A stretch of 14,457 bases of DNA from DATNBT01 sp964579765 (GCA_964579765.1 CAZOIK010000126.1:1-14457), one strand, 5' to 3'. Shown: positions 6,376 to 13,599, numbered from the stretch's first letter. The notes: generated by a model not told the origin, from the sequence alone. Made by a program: numbers and translations.

Positions 6376-9300
6376 ATGAGGAACATAGCCCGAATGGGCG
6401 CATGGGCGATGTGTGTGTGCGCGCTGATGCTGACGCGCCCTCAACCCGCCGCTGGATCACCGATCTCCGCTCCGTGGATCGCGCAGGACGTCGGCGCGGT
6501 GGGCGTCGCCGGATCGGCGTCGCTCGCGTCGGACGTGTTCACCGTGAGCGGCGCCGGCGCCGACATCTGGGGCGCCGCCGACGCGTTTCAGTCCGTCATG
6601 CAGCCGATCACGGGCGACGTCCAGATCGTCGCGCGCGTCGCGAGCATTCAGAACACCAATACGTTCGCAAAAGCCGGCGTCATGATCCGCGCCTCGCTCA
6701 CCGCCGGCGCGGCCGACGTGATCCTCGATGTGCGCCCCAACGGCGCGATCGAGTTCATGACGCGATCGGCCGACGGCGGCGCGACGACGTGGTTGGGGGG
6801 GGCGACCCAAATCGCGCCGGCGTGGCTGCGCCTCACGCGCAGCGGCGCCACGGTCACCGCGTCGGTGTCCGCCGACGGCACGTCATGGACTGACGTCGGG
6901 AGCACGAGCACGTCGCTGGCCGCCGGCGCCTACGTCGGCCTCGCCGTGACGAGCCACGACGCCACGCGACTCAACACGTCGGCGTTCGACCACGTCGCCG
7001 TCACCGGAGGCGGGCTGCTTCCGTCGCCCTGGACGACTCAGGATGTGGGCAGCGTCGGCCTCGCGGGGGGCGCGTCGTATGCGAACGGCGTGTTCACGGT
7101 AAAGGGCTCGGGCGCGGACATCTGGGGAACGGCCGACGCCTTTCAGGCGGTCTCGCAGCCGCTCATCGGCGACGCCACCGTCGTCGCTCGCGTGACGAGC
7201 GTCCAGAACACGAACACGTTCGCGAAGGCCGGCCTGATGCTGCGCGATTCGCTCGCCGCCTCCGCCGCGCATGTCGTCCTCGACGTCCGGCCCAACGGCG
7301 CGATCGAATTCATGACGCGGTCGGGTAACGGCGGCAGCACGGCGTGGCTGTCGGGCGCGTCACAGGCGGCGCCGGTCTGGCTGAAACTGGTGCGCTCCGG
7401 ATCGACCGTCACGGGCTACGTTTCCACGACGGGTACGACATGGATGCAGGTTGGCTCGACGACGCTCACGTTCGGCGCGACACCTGTCGCCGCCCTCGTC
7501 GTCACGAGCCATGATGTGACGCAGATCGACACGTCAACCTTCGACAACGTCGCCGTCGCCGGCGCGTTGGTGCCGGCGCCGTGGACGACCGAGGACGTGG
7601 GCAGCGTCGGCATCGCAGGGAGCGCAGCCTACGCCAACGGCGTGTTCACGACGAAAGGCGCGGGCGCGGACATCTGGGGCAACGCCGACGCCTTCCGTGC
7701 GGTCTCGCAGCCGCTCGCCGGCGACGTGCAGCTCGTCGCCCGCGTGACCGGCGTGCAGAACACGAACACTTATGCGAAAGCCGGTCTGATGCTGCGCGAT
7801 TCGCCCGCCGCCTCCGCCGCGCACGTGGTCCTCGACGTGCGGCCGAACGGATCGATCGAGTTCATGGCGCGCTCGACGGCCGGCGGTTCGACGACCTGGC
7901 TGGCCGGCGCGACGCAGGCCGCACCGGTCTGGCTCAAGCTCACGCGCGCGGGTTCGCTCGTCACAGGCTACGTCTCGACGACCGGCACGACGTGGACCGA
8001 GGTCGGCACGGCGACCGTCACCTTCGGCGCGACGCCCCTCGGGGCGCTCGTCGTCACCAGCCATGACGTCACGCAGCTCAACACGTCCACGTTCGACAAC
8101 GTCAGCGCCGGCCCGCTGCCTGTGGTCGTTCCCCCGCCGTCCGACGTGCTGTCGGGCGTCGCCGTGTCGCCGCTGACGCTGTCGTGGACGGCCATCGGCG
8201 CGACGTCGTACGACCTGTTCTTCGGCACCACGAATCCACCGCCGGCAACGGTCACCGGCCTGTCGGCCGCGAGCTATGTGCTCTCGATCCTGCAGCAGGG
8301 CGTGACGTACTTCTGGCAGGTGATCGCGCACAACAGCAGCGGCACTACGGCAAGCCCGACGTGGTCGTTCACGACCGAGCTGCCGCCGCCACCTCCTCCG
8401 CCGCCGCCGGCGCCGCCAGCACCGCTCGTCAGCACCACGCCGGCCGGTGCGCCGTCCCAGTACTCCGCGATCACGGATCGCGTCGCATATCCCAAGCCGC
8501 CACTGCCGCAGCTCGGGCCCGCGGGCTACGCGTTCAACGACCCGACGTTCGGCTCGCGCATCCTCCGCGTCACCGACGGCGCGACGCGCCCGGGGCTGCT
8601 CAACCGATCGTTCCGCGTCCCGTCGAACGCACATCTGGCGGCCTGGAACGCCACGTCGACGCACTTCTTCGTGATCAGCAACGACGGCACGATCATTCCG
8701 TACAACTTCGATGCGTCGACGATGACGGCCTCGCGCGTGCAGCCGTCCTCGAGCGGCAATGGCGGGCTCACGCTCCCGTTCTACGTCGAGCCGCAGTTCA
8801 GTCTCGTCAACCCCGACGTCATTTACGGCGTCGGCGGCAGCAACAACCGGACGGTCTCGGCGTTCAACTTCGCGACGGGCGTCGCCACTACGTTGATCAA
8901 TCTGGACAACATCGTCCCTGGGCTGGCGAACACGTACGTGGGCGGCATCATGACGGGCGGCGTGCCGTCGGAGACGCTGATGACGTTCTTCGGCGGCGGC
9001 GGACAGGACTACCACTACTACGTGCTCTGGGCGCCGCTTGACGGCAGTCCGTCAAAGCTCATGAACACGGCGGCCTCGACGATCAACGGCGTCCCGACGA
9101 CGACCACGCTGAACTTCCACCTGCACGCGACGCAGATCGACAAGAGCGGGCGCTACGTGTTCCTGTATCCGTCCGGCGCGGACATCGTGGCGCCGCGCAA
9201 CGCGGCGCAGGTGTACATCTGGGACACGGCCACCGACGCGATCACGCCGCTGACCCAGACCATGCACCCGGCGGGTCACGACGCCGCCGGGTTCGGCGTC

Positions 9301-9789
9301 TGGCTCAATCAGGACTGCTGCTCGAGCTCGACGTGGGACGCCGCGCAGTGGCAGTTCCGCTCGCTCGCCTCGCTGTGGCAGACCAACGACCTCATCTCAC
9401 CCGTGCTGCAGCCGAAGGAGGTGTACTTGGCGGATCACACGACGTGGAACAACACGCAGCCGGATCGGCTCGTCCCGGTCATCTCGTCCACCTACCGCTA
9501 CGGTCCCAACACGACCGACTGGCGCGCGTGGGACGACGAGATCATCGGCATCGACACCACGAACGGCGGCGGCGGCACGGTGTGGCGGTTCGCGCACCAT
9601 CGCAGCGACATCCGCAGCGACAGCAACCCGTCGGTCCCGTACTTCTGGTACGAGCCCATCGCGAACATCTCGCCCGACGGACGCTGGGTGCTCTTCACCT
9701 CCAATTGGGAAAAGACGCTCGGAACCGATGCGGCCGAGGGGACGGCTCGCCAGGACGTGTTTCTGGTGCAGCTGACGCCCGCGCCGTAG
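6376..9789 (+). CDS. Large secreted protein: three DUF1349-like repeats, FnIII-like domain, propeller-like C-terminus
   Basis: 1137 residues with an N-terminal signal peptide (about 1-27, AMCVCALMLT core, PAAGS cleavage region). Three tandem modules start at PW33, PW218 and PW402, a period of 184-185 residues. Each runs through ADIWG-ADAF, VQNTNT-AKAG, LDVRPNG-IEFM, WL-L-RSG and VVTSHD, which I recognise as concanavalin-A-like DUF1349 modules common in carbohydrate-active proteins. An FnIII-like domain (about 587-668) and a proline run (670-678) follow. The last ~450 residues look like a beta-propeller: blade-like strings include the segment near 913 and SPDGRWVLF (1099-1107). No catalytic family is recognised. 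The likely role is extracellular or surface glycan binding. The ATG is supported by AGAGGT 8 nt upstream. An 8-G run lies in repeat 1. The 3' end overlaps the opposing DedA-like gene by 95 bp. Confidence 0.85.
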   Translation: MRNIARMGAWAMCVCALMLTRPQPAAGSPISAPWIAQDVGAVGVAGSASLASDVFTVSGAGADIWGAADAFQSVMQPITGDVQIVARVASIQNTNTFAKAGVMIRASLTAGAADVILDVRPNGAIEFMTRSADGGATTWLGGATQIAPAWLRLTRSGATVTASVSADGTSWTDVGSTSTSLAAGAYVGLAVTSHDATRLNTSAFDHVAVTGGGLLPSPWTTQDVGSVGLAGGASYANGVFTVKGSGADIWGTADAFQAVSQPLIGDATVVARVTSVQNTNTFAKAGLMLRDSLAASAAHVVLDVRPNGAIEFMTRSGNGGSTAWLSGASQAAPVWLKLVRSGSTVTGYVSTTGTTWMQVGSTTLTFGATPVAALVVTSHDVTQIDTSTFDNVAVAGALVPAPWTTEDVGSVGIAGSAAYANGVFTTKGAGADIWGNADAFRAVSQPLAGDVQLVARVTGVQNTNTYAKAGLMLRDSPAASAAHVVLDVRPNGSIEFMARSTAGGSTTWLAGATQAAPVWLKLTRAGSLVTGYVSTTGTTWTEVGTATVTFGATPLGALVVTSHDVTQLNTSTFDNVSAGPLPVVVPPPSDVLSGVAVSPLTLSWTAIGATSYDLFFGTTNPPPATVTGLSAASYVLSILQQGVTYFWQVIAHNSSGTTASPTWSFTTELPPPPPPPPPAPPAPLVSTTPAGAPSQYSAITDRVAYPKPPLPQLGPAGYAFNDPTFGSRILRVTDGATRPGLLNRSFRVPSNAHLAAWNATSTHFFVISNDGTIIPYNFDASTMTASRVQPSSSGNGGLTLPFYVEPQFSLVNPDVIYGVGGSNNRTVSAFNFATGVATTLINLDNIVPGLANTYVGGIMTGGVPSETLMTFFGGGGQDYHYYVLWAPLDGSPSKLMNTAASTINGVPTTTTLNFHLHATQIDKSGRYVFLYPSGADIVAPRNAAQVYIWDTATDAITPLTQTMHPAGHDAAGFGVWLNQDCCSSSTWDAAQWQFRSLASLWQTNDLISPVLQPKEVYLADHTTWNNTQPDRLVPVISSTYRYGPNTTDWRAWDDEIIGIDTTNGGGGTVWRFAHHRSDIRSDSNPSVPYFWYEPIANISPDGRWVLFTSNWEKTLGTDAAEGTARQDVFLVQLTPAP
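6470..8110 (+). repeat. Three tandem ~555-bp direct repeats encoding DUF1349-like modules
   Basis: The units begin near 6472, 7027 and 7579. Copies 2 and 3 are visibly closer to each other than to copy 1, for example the shared segments around the CTGATGCTGCGCGATTCG string, which points to a recent internal duplication. Confidence 0.8.
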
Positions 9790-10366
9790 ATCGGCGGCGG
9801 CGCCGCCATCGGAAGAGCGACCACGCGCCCGCGGCGATGGCCACGACGACGACGGCGGCAACGACGCGCTCCACCGTTTCCGATTCGATCCATCGGAGCG
9901 CATGGCCGCCGTAGCGCAGGCCGAGCAGCGCTTCGACGCCGAACCGCAGAAGACGGCAGCCGGCCAAGGTCGCGAAGAACTTGCGGCGATCCGTCTTCGC
10001 GGCGCCGGCGCCGAGCACGAAGAGGCTGAACGGAAACGGCGGCGGGACGAGGTCGAGCGCCGCGAGCGTCGCGGCGCTGCCCTGCAGCCGACGTTTGATG
10101 CGCTCGACCCACTTCTCCGACGCGAGGTGCCCGAGTCCGCTCTCCCCGATCTTGAGGCCGGTCCAGTAGGTGAACGCGGCGCCCGCGAGCGATCCGGAGC
10201 TCGCCAGCAACGGCGTCAGCCACACGTACGCACCACCGCGCGCCGCCAGGATCACGACCGCCGCGTCGATGCCGAGCGGCAGCGTGAAGAAGAACGTCGA
10301 GTCGAGCGCGGCCAGCGCGACCACCCCCGGCAGCGACAGGAAGAAGTGGACGAAGCCGTGAATCAT
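9695..10366 (-). CDS. DedA/VTT (YqaA-like) inner-membrane protein
   Basis: A 223-residue polytopic membrane protein. Hydrophobic segments lie at about 10-42, 47-70, a re-entrant-looking stretch with PPPFPF around 95-122, 128-150, and a final helix at 167-187 followed by an Arg-rich tail (RWRRRRR). This pattern fits the SNARE-associated/VTT superfamily, whose DedA members act in membrane-lipid translocation and proton-dependent envelope homeostasis; the specific job here is unknown. The ATG at 10366 overlaps the Nramp stop by 4 bp (ATGA), so the two genes form a coupled operon. The last ~31 residues (193-223) are encoded antisense to the 3' end of the large secreted protein and look like a low-complexity read-through extension after the natural basic cap. 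Confidence 0.78.
   Translation of the reverse strand: MIHGFVHFFLSLPGVVALAALDSTFFFTLPLGIDAAVVILAARGGAYVWLTPLLASSGSLAGAAFTYWTGLKIGESGLGHLASEKWVERIKRRLQGSAATLAALDLVPPPFPFSLFVLGAGAAKTDRRKFFATLAGCRLLRFGVEALLGLRYGGHALRWIESETVERVVAAVVVVAIAAGAWSLFRWRRRRRSTARASAAPETRPGEPSPRPHRFRASFPNWR
9789..9810 (+). terminator. Strong GC hairpin at the end of the large secreted-protein gene
   Basis: GGCGGC-GGC-GCCGCC, extended by GAT/ATC around one bulged C, begins at the last base of the stop codon. There is no U-tract, so it may slow RNA polymerase or protect the 3' end rather than act as a classic intrinsic terminator. It lies inside the coding sequence of the opposing gene. Confidence 0.35.
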
Positions 10367-11712
10367 CCGGCGGTCACCGTGAGCAGCGCGATCGCCGACG
10401 CGGCCATCACTGCCGTCGCGCTCCAGCCGAGCACCTGCAGCCGCCGCGGCAGCGTGAACTCGCCCATGATGTCGGACCGGCGGGCCAGCAGCATGACTGC
10501 AATCATGATCGGCGCGCTCGTCACACCGTTCACCACCGCGCTCCACACGAGCGCGCGGATGGGGTCGATCGGCAGCACGTTGAGCGCGACCCCGCCCGCC
10601 ATCGACGCGATGATGACAAGGTAGAAGCGCGCGGCGCGGCGGGGAGATTTTTCCAGTCCCGTTCGCCAGCGCAGCGCCTCGCCGACGGCATACGCCGAGG
10701 ATCCGGCCAGCACGGGGAGTGCCAGCAGGCCCGTGCCGATGATCCCGCCACTGAACAGCACGTGCGCGAACGGTCCAGCCACGGGCTTCAGCACCTCGGC
10801 CGCCTGCGTCACTGTCTGGATGTCCACGATGCCGTGGCCGTGAAAGACGACGGCCGCGGTCAGCATGACGAAGTACGCGACGACGTTCGAGACGCCCATG
10901 CCGAACCACGTGTCTGCCTGCATGCGCCCGAGCTGAACCGTGCCCTGCTCCGGCGCGACGGCGAGCGGACGCTCCCAGCCGTCGATCCGCTGCTCTTCCA
11001 CTTCCTCGGACGCCTGCCAGAAGAAGAGGTACGGGCTGATCGTCGTCCCGAGGATGGCGACGGTCATCTCGATCGACGAGCGGGACCACGGCATCGACGG
11101 CACGAACGTGGCGCGCGCGACGTCGCGCCAGGGAACCTGCACGACGAACGCGATGCCGACGTACGCGAACAGCGCGACGGACAGCCACTTCAAGTACGGC
11201 ACGTAGCGGTGGTACGGGACGAACACCTGCAGCAGCGCGCTGAACGTGCCGAACGCGACGACCCAGAGCAGCGCGGGTCCACCGGTCATGAGCCGCAGCG
11301 ACGCACCCATCGCGCCCACATCCGCGCCGATGTTGACCGTGTTCGCGGCGAGCAGCACGGCGATGACGCCGTACAGCAGCGGGCGCGGCGCGTGTTCCCG
11401 CAGATTGCCCGCGAGCCCGCGTCCCGTGACGATGCCGATCCGCGCGCTGATCTCCTGGATGCCCGACATCAGCGGGTGCGTCACGACCATCGTCCAGAGC
11501 AGGCCGCCGCCGAAGCGGCTGCCGGCCTGAGCGTATGTCCCGATGCCGCTCGGATCGTCGTCGGAGGCTCCGGTGATGAGACCGGGCCCGAGGCGCTTGA
11601 TTAGATTGGCGCCGCCGTGGGCGCGCCGCGAGCCCGGAGCGATTGCGGGCGCCGCCGTCGAGCTCGAGGCGGTCGAGTCCTTCGTCGTGGCGAGGCGCGC
11701 GGCCGACTTCAT
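10363..11712 (-). CDS. Nramp-related divalent metal transporter with non-canonical binding motifs
   Basis: 449 residues with about 11 hydrophobic segments after a polar N-terminal tail of about 35 residues; this is the LeuT-fold Nramp superfamily. The unwound TM1 motif reads TGASDDDPSGIG (D51-G56), where canonical Nramp has DPGN. TM6 reads LGTTISPYLFFWQASEE (221-237), where canonical Nramp has MPHN. The metal-coordinating Asn, Met and His are therefore absent, and acidic residues (D51, D52, E236, E237) are enriched nearby. This matches Nramp-related clades outside the classic Mn/Fe transporters, some of which carry Mg or Mn, so the substrate should not be assumed to be iron. It is first in an operon with the DedA-like gene. 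The ATG at 11712 has no SD; see the candidate promoter 6 nt beyond its leader. Confidence 0.85.
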   Translation of the reverse strand: MKSAARLATTKDSTASSSTAAPAIAPGSRRAHGGANLIKRLGPGLITGASDDDPSGIGTYAQAGSRFGGGLLWTMVVTHPLMSGIQEISARIGIVTGRGLAGNLREHAPRPLLYGVIAVLLAANTVNIGADVGAMGASLRLMTGGPALLWVVAFGTFSALLQVFVPYHRYVPYLKWLSVALFAYVGIAFVVQVPWRDVARATFVPSMPWSRSSIEMTVAILGTTISPYLFFWQASEEVEEQRIDGWERPLAVAPEQGTVQLGRMQADTWFGMGVSNVVAYFVMLTAAVVFHGHGIVDIQTVTQAAEVLKPVAGPFAHVLFSGGIIGTGLLALPVLAGSSAYAVGEALRWRTGLEKSPRRAARFYLVIIASMAGGVALNVLPIDPIRALVWSAVVNGVTSAPIMIAVMLLARRSDIMGEFTLPRRLQVLGWSATAVMAASAIALLTVTAG

Positions 11713-11728
11713 CCGTCAGCCGCTGGAG

Positions 11729-11744
11729 TGCACGCGGAGTACCA
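11729..11744 (-). promoter_or_regulatory. Candidate sigma-54-like promoter for the Nramp-DedA operon
   Basis: The minus strand reads TGGTACTCCGCGTGCA: GG-N10-GC spacing with 9 of 12 consensus bases (C4, G7 and T12 differ). The predicted +1, near 11718, gives a 6-nt leader, consistent with no SD. It forms one arm of the inverted repeat at 11729-11770. Confidence 0.35.
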
Positions 11745-11754
11745 CACGCACCCG

Positions 11755-11770
11755 CGGTACTTCGCTTGCA
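11755..11770 (+). promoter_or_regulatory. Candidate sigma-54-like promoter for the DUF4142 gene
   Basis: CGGTACTTCGCTTGCA has GG-N10-GC spacing and a full TTGCA; T1, C4 and G7 differ. The predicted +1, about 11781, gives a 17-nt leader that begins at GGCTGGAGGA and so contains the SD. There is no room for a sigma-70 -10 box after this TTGCA. Confidence 0.4.
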
Positions 11771-11797
11771 GCCCGATGCGGGCTGGAGGAATGTGAC

Positions 11798-12376
11798 ATG
11801 AGAACTGTTCTGTTTGCGGGCATCGCGTTCGCGCTGGCGGCCACCGTAGGCGCGCAGGACCGGCAGCCGGCGGGTCAGTCGTCGAAGGCCCAGCCTCCGG
11901 CGATCACCTCGTCGGGATCGGAAGACATCGAGTTCATCCTCGACGCGGCCAAGGGCGGCAAGGCCGAGGTGGAGCTCGGCAAGCTGGCCGAGCAGCGCGC
12001 GAAGAACGACGAAGTGAAGAAGTTCGGCCAGCGCATGGTCGAAGACCACATGAAGGCCAACGATCAGCTCAAGTCGATCGCGGAGAGCAAGAGCATCACG
12101 CTGCCGGAGGATCTGTCCGCGAAGGACAAGGCGCTGATGCAGCGGCTCGAGAAGCTGAACGGCGCGGCGTTCGACCGCGCGTACATGAACGCGATGGTGT
12201 CCGACCACCGGACGGACGTGAACGAGTTCAAGAAGGAATCGAACTCAGGGCGGGATCCGCAGGTGAAGGCGTTCGCGTCGAGCACGCTGCCGACGCTCGA
12301 GGATCATCTGCAGCAGGCGCGCACGACGCAGACGGCGGTGAGAAACACAGGGAAGACGCCGGCGGCGGGGAACTAG
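11798..12376 (+). CDS. Periplasmic DUF4142 protein (ferritin-like helical fold)
   Basis: 192 residues: signal peptide 1-19 (hydrophobic core, cleavage after VGA), a polar linker to about 40, then a helical domain. Three histidines lie in equivalent motifs: VEDH (H84), VSDH (H137) and LEDH (H170), typical of DUF4142, a family predicted to adopt a four-helix ferritin-like bundle in the periplasm or outer envelope. No biochemical function is established. The ATG at 11798 is fixed by GGAGGA 7 nt upstream and by the signal peptide; longer in-frame starts exist but would run through the Nramp start region. It is divergent from the Nramp operon and convergent with the beta-barrel gene across the REP pair. 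A role in stress or metal binding is inference from the neighbours. Confidence 0.87.
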   Translation: MRTVLFAGIAFALAATVGAQDRQPAGQSSKAQPPAITSSGSEDIEFILDAAKGGKAEVELGKLAEQRAKNDEVKKFGQRMVEDHMKANDQLKSIAESKSITLPEDLSAKDKALMQRLEKLNGAAFDRAYMNAMVSDHRTDVNEFKKESNSGRDPQVKAFASSTLPTLEDHLQQARTTQTAVRNTGKTPAAGN

Positions 12377-12396
12377 AAGGGAGAGCAGAGCGCACA

Positions 12397-12457
12397 GTAG
12401 CGCAGGCCTTCAGGCCTGCCCTCAGGCAGACCCGGCGGACCTGAAGGTCCGCACTAC
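12397..12457. repeat. Inverted pair of GTAG-type REP palindromes (BIME-like)
   Basis: Hairpin 1 is GCAGGCCT-TC-AGGCCTGC (12402-12419), hairpin 2 is GCGGACCT-GA-AGGTCCGC (12435-12452); both have perfect 8-bp stems. GTAG stands at the outer foot of hairpin 1 (12397-12400) and its complement CTAC at the outer foot of hairpin 2 (12454-12457). Read from their own GTAG end, the two units agree at about 19 of 24 positions. GTAG at the hairpin foot is the hallmark of REPs mobilised by RAYT (REP-associated tyrosine) transposases. It lies in the 91-bp gap between convergent genes, where it could also act as a two-way terminator. Confidence 0.8.
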
Positions 12458-12467
12458 GTGTGCTTGA

Positions 12468-13064
12468 CTAGAACCGGAACAGCACGCCAATCGACGCGCG
12501 GAAGAAATCGAACGTGCCGACCGACAGGCCGACGGTGTTCGAGCTGTTCGAGGTGAAGTTGCGGAAATAGCGGACGTCGCCGCGCAGGCCGATGTGATCG
12601 GCGAAGTAGCCCATCAGCCCGACGCCGAGGTCGAAGCCGAAGTTGTTCGACGTGAAGTTGCCGATGCCGTTCGCAGTGGACACGCCTTGACCGATCCAGC
12701 CGACGCCGATCGATCCGTACGGCCGGACGCCGCCGCCGTGCTGCCCGCCGATCGGCGCGCCCAGGATGAAGTTCGTCATGAGAGTCGCGACGTGCGTGGT
12801 GTCGAGCGTGCCGCCGCTGCCATAGAAGTTCGGTGCGTACGAGAAGTCTTCCTCGATGCCCGCGACGCCCGCGCCCATCCAGCCGGCCGCGACGCCGAAA
12901 TTGATCTTGTTGCTGTTGCTGGTGGCGCCGGTGAGCGTGCTGCCGGCGGCGCCGGCGAAATCGACGCCGATCGTCGGGCTGACGAAGCCGTCGGCATGCG
13001 CCGGCGCGGCGGTGAGGCACAGACCTGTGGCGAGAAGTACGGCAATTCCGTAAGCGGCTCTCAT
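12468..13064 (-). CDS. Outer-membrane beta-barrel protein (small OmpA/OmpW-like barrel)
   Basis: 198 residues: signal peptide about 1-24 (hydrophobic VLLATGLCL, cleavage around AHA-DG), then alternating strands (for example YGSIGVGWIGQG, FGFDLGVGLMGYFADHIGLRGDVRYFRNF) and a C-terminal Phe in SIGVLFRF, the recognition signal of outer-membrane barrels. The length and the GLRGDVRYF string suit an eight-stranded porin-like barrel. Function is unknown. The ATG at 13064 is preceded by AGGAG at 8 nt; the frame stays open upstream into the bacterioferritin gene, but that sequence is a shadow. It lies 29 nt downstream of bacterioferritin, so probably in one operon. Confidence 0.84.
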   Translation of the reverse strand: MRAAYGIAVLLATGLCLTAAPAHADGFVSPTIGVDFAGAAGSTLTGATSNSNKINFGVAAGWMGAGVAGIEEDFSYAPNFYGSGGTLDTTHVATLMTNFILGAPIGGQHGGGVRPYGSIGVGWIGQGVSTANGIGNFTSNNFGFDLGVGLMGYFADHIGLRGDVRYFRNFTSNSSNTVGLSVGTFDFFRASIGVLFRF

Positions 13065-13087
13065 GGGTTGGGCTCCTGTTGAGGATG

Positions 13088-13102
13088 GCGCGCTCAGCGC
13101 GC
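13088..13102 (-). terminator. Hairpin with the bacterioferritin stop codon in its loop
   Basis: On the minus strand GCGCGC-TGA-GCGCGC; the TGA loop is the stop codon of the upstream gene. There is no U-tract. It could be an intra-operon attenuator or an mRNA-processing or stability element between bacterioferritin and the barrel gene. Confidence 0.35.
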
Positions 13103-13564
13103 GCCGGTCGGTTCGAGGGCGTCGATCACGGGGACGTCGATGCCGAGGGCCGTCGCGAGATCGATCTGGTGCTCCTGTTCGTTCACGAGGATCTTGCGGA
13201 TCTCCTCGGCCATCGCGAATTCGCCGAGCGCTTCGCACTGCCGGACCCGCTGGCGGTAGTTGCGGACGGTCTCGGTTTCGTTGTCGAGGTCGAACCGCAG
13301 CATCTCTTCCGCCTGCTCGGACAGCCGGACCGGCCCGGGCTGCGTGGTCGGCGTACCGCCGAGGTAGTCGATCTGCTTGGAGATCGTCAGCGCATGGGCC
13401 AGCTCTTCTTTCGCGTGGTTCTCGAGCTCCGCGGCGATCGCCATGTAGGCGGCGCCCTTGAGGGTCTGTGAGTAGATCACATACGCGATGATCGCCTGGT
13501 ATTCGCGCGAGAGATCGCCATTCAGATCGGCGATCAGCTTCTCTCTATCCGTCGTCGTAGCCAT
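13094..13564 (-). CDS. Bacterioferritin-family ferritin-like protein
   Basis: A 156-residue four-helix iron-binding protein of bacterioferritin length. Candidate di-iron ligands are in place: E21 (SREYQ), E54 and H57 (EELAH), a Glu in DNETE (E96 or E98), and E129 and H132 (NEQEH). The expected role is oxidation and storage of Fe(II) or protection from peroxide in the cytoplasm. A haem-binding Met cannot be assigned, so a haem-free member is possible. The start is the ATG at 13564 with AAAGGGAG about 7 nt upstream. It leads an operon with the beta-barrel gene and is divergent from the YtxH cluster. Confidence 0.87.
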   Translation of the reverse strand: MATTTDREKLIADLNGDLSREYQAIIAYVIYSQTLKGAAYMAIAAELENHAKEELAHALTISKQIDYLGGTPTTQPGPVRLSEQAEEMLRFDLDNETETVRNYRQRVRQCEALGEFAMAEEIRKILVNEQEHQIDLATALGIDVPVIDALEPTGAR

Positions 13565-13599
13565 CGGCGCTCCCTTTCCTGTAGCACGTCCGCAAAAAG

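Larger units (their letters stand above)
11729..11770. repeat. 15-bp inverted repeat in the Nramp/DUF4142 divergent promoter region
   Basis: Left arm TGCACGCGGAGTACC (11729-11743), right arm GGTACTTCGCTTGCA (11756-11770), with a 12-nt spacer. Thirteen of 15 positions are complementary. It is either two face-away promoters of the same type or a large operator shared by both genes. Confidence 0.7.

Noticed and set aside
7534..9015. 493-codon minus-strand open frame inside the repeat protein
   Set aside because: Shadow of the 6376-9789 gene; Arg-rich, and without a domain or SD.
9695..12208. 837-codon minus-strand frame across the Nramp gene
   Set aside because: Only the part from the ATG at 10366 is protein-like; the rest is an out-of-frame read of Nramp and DUF4142.
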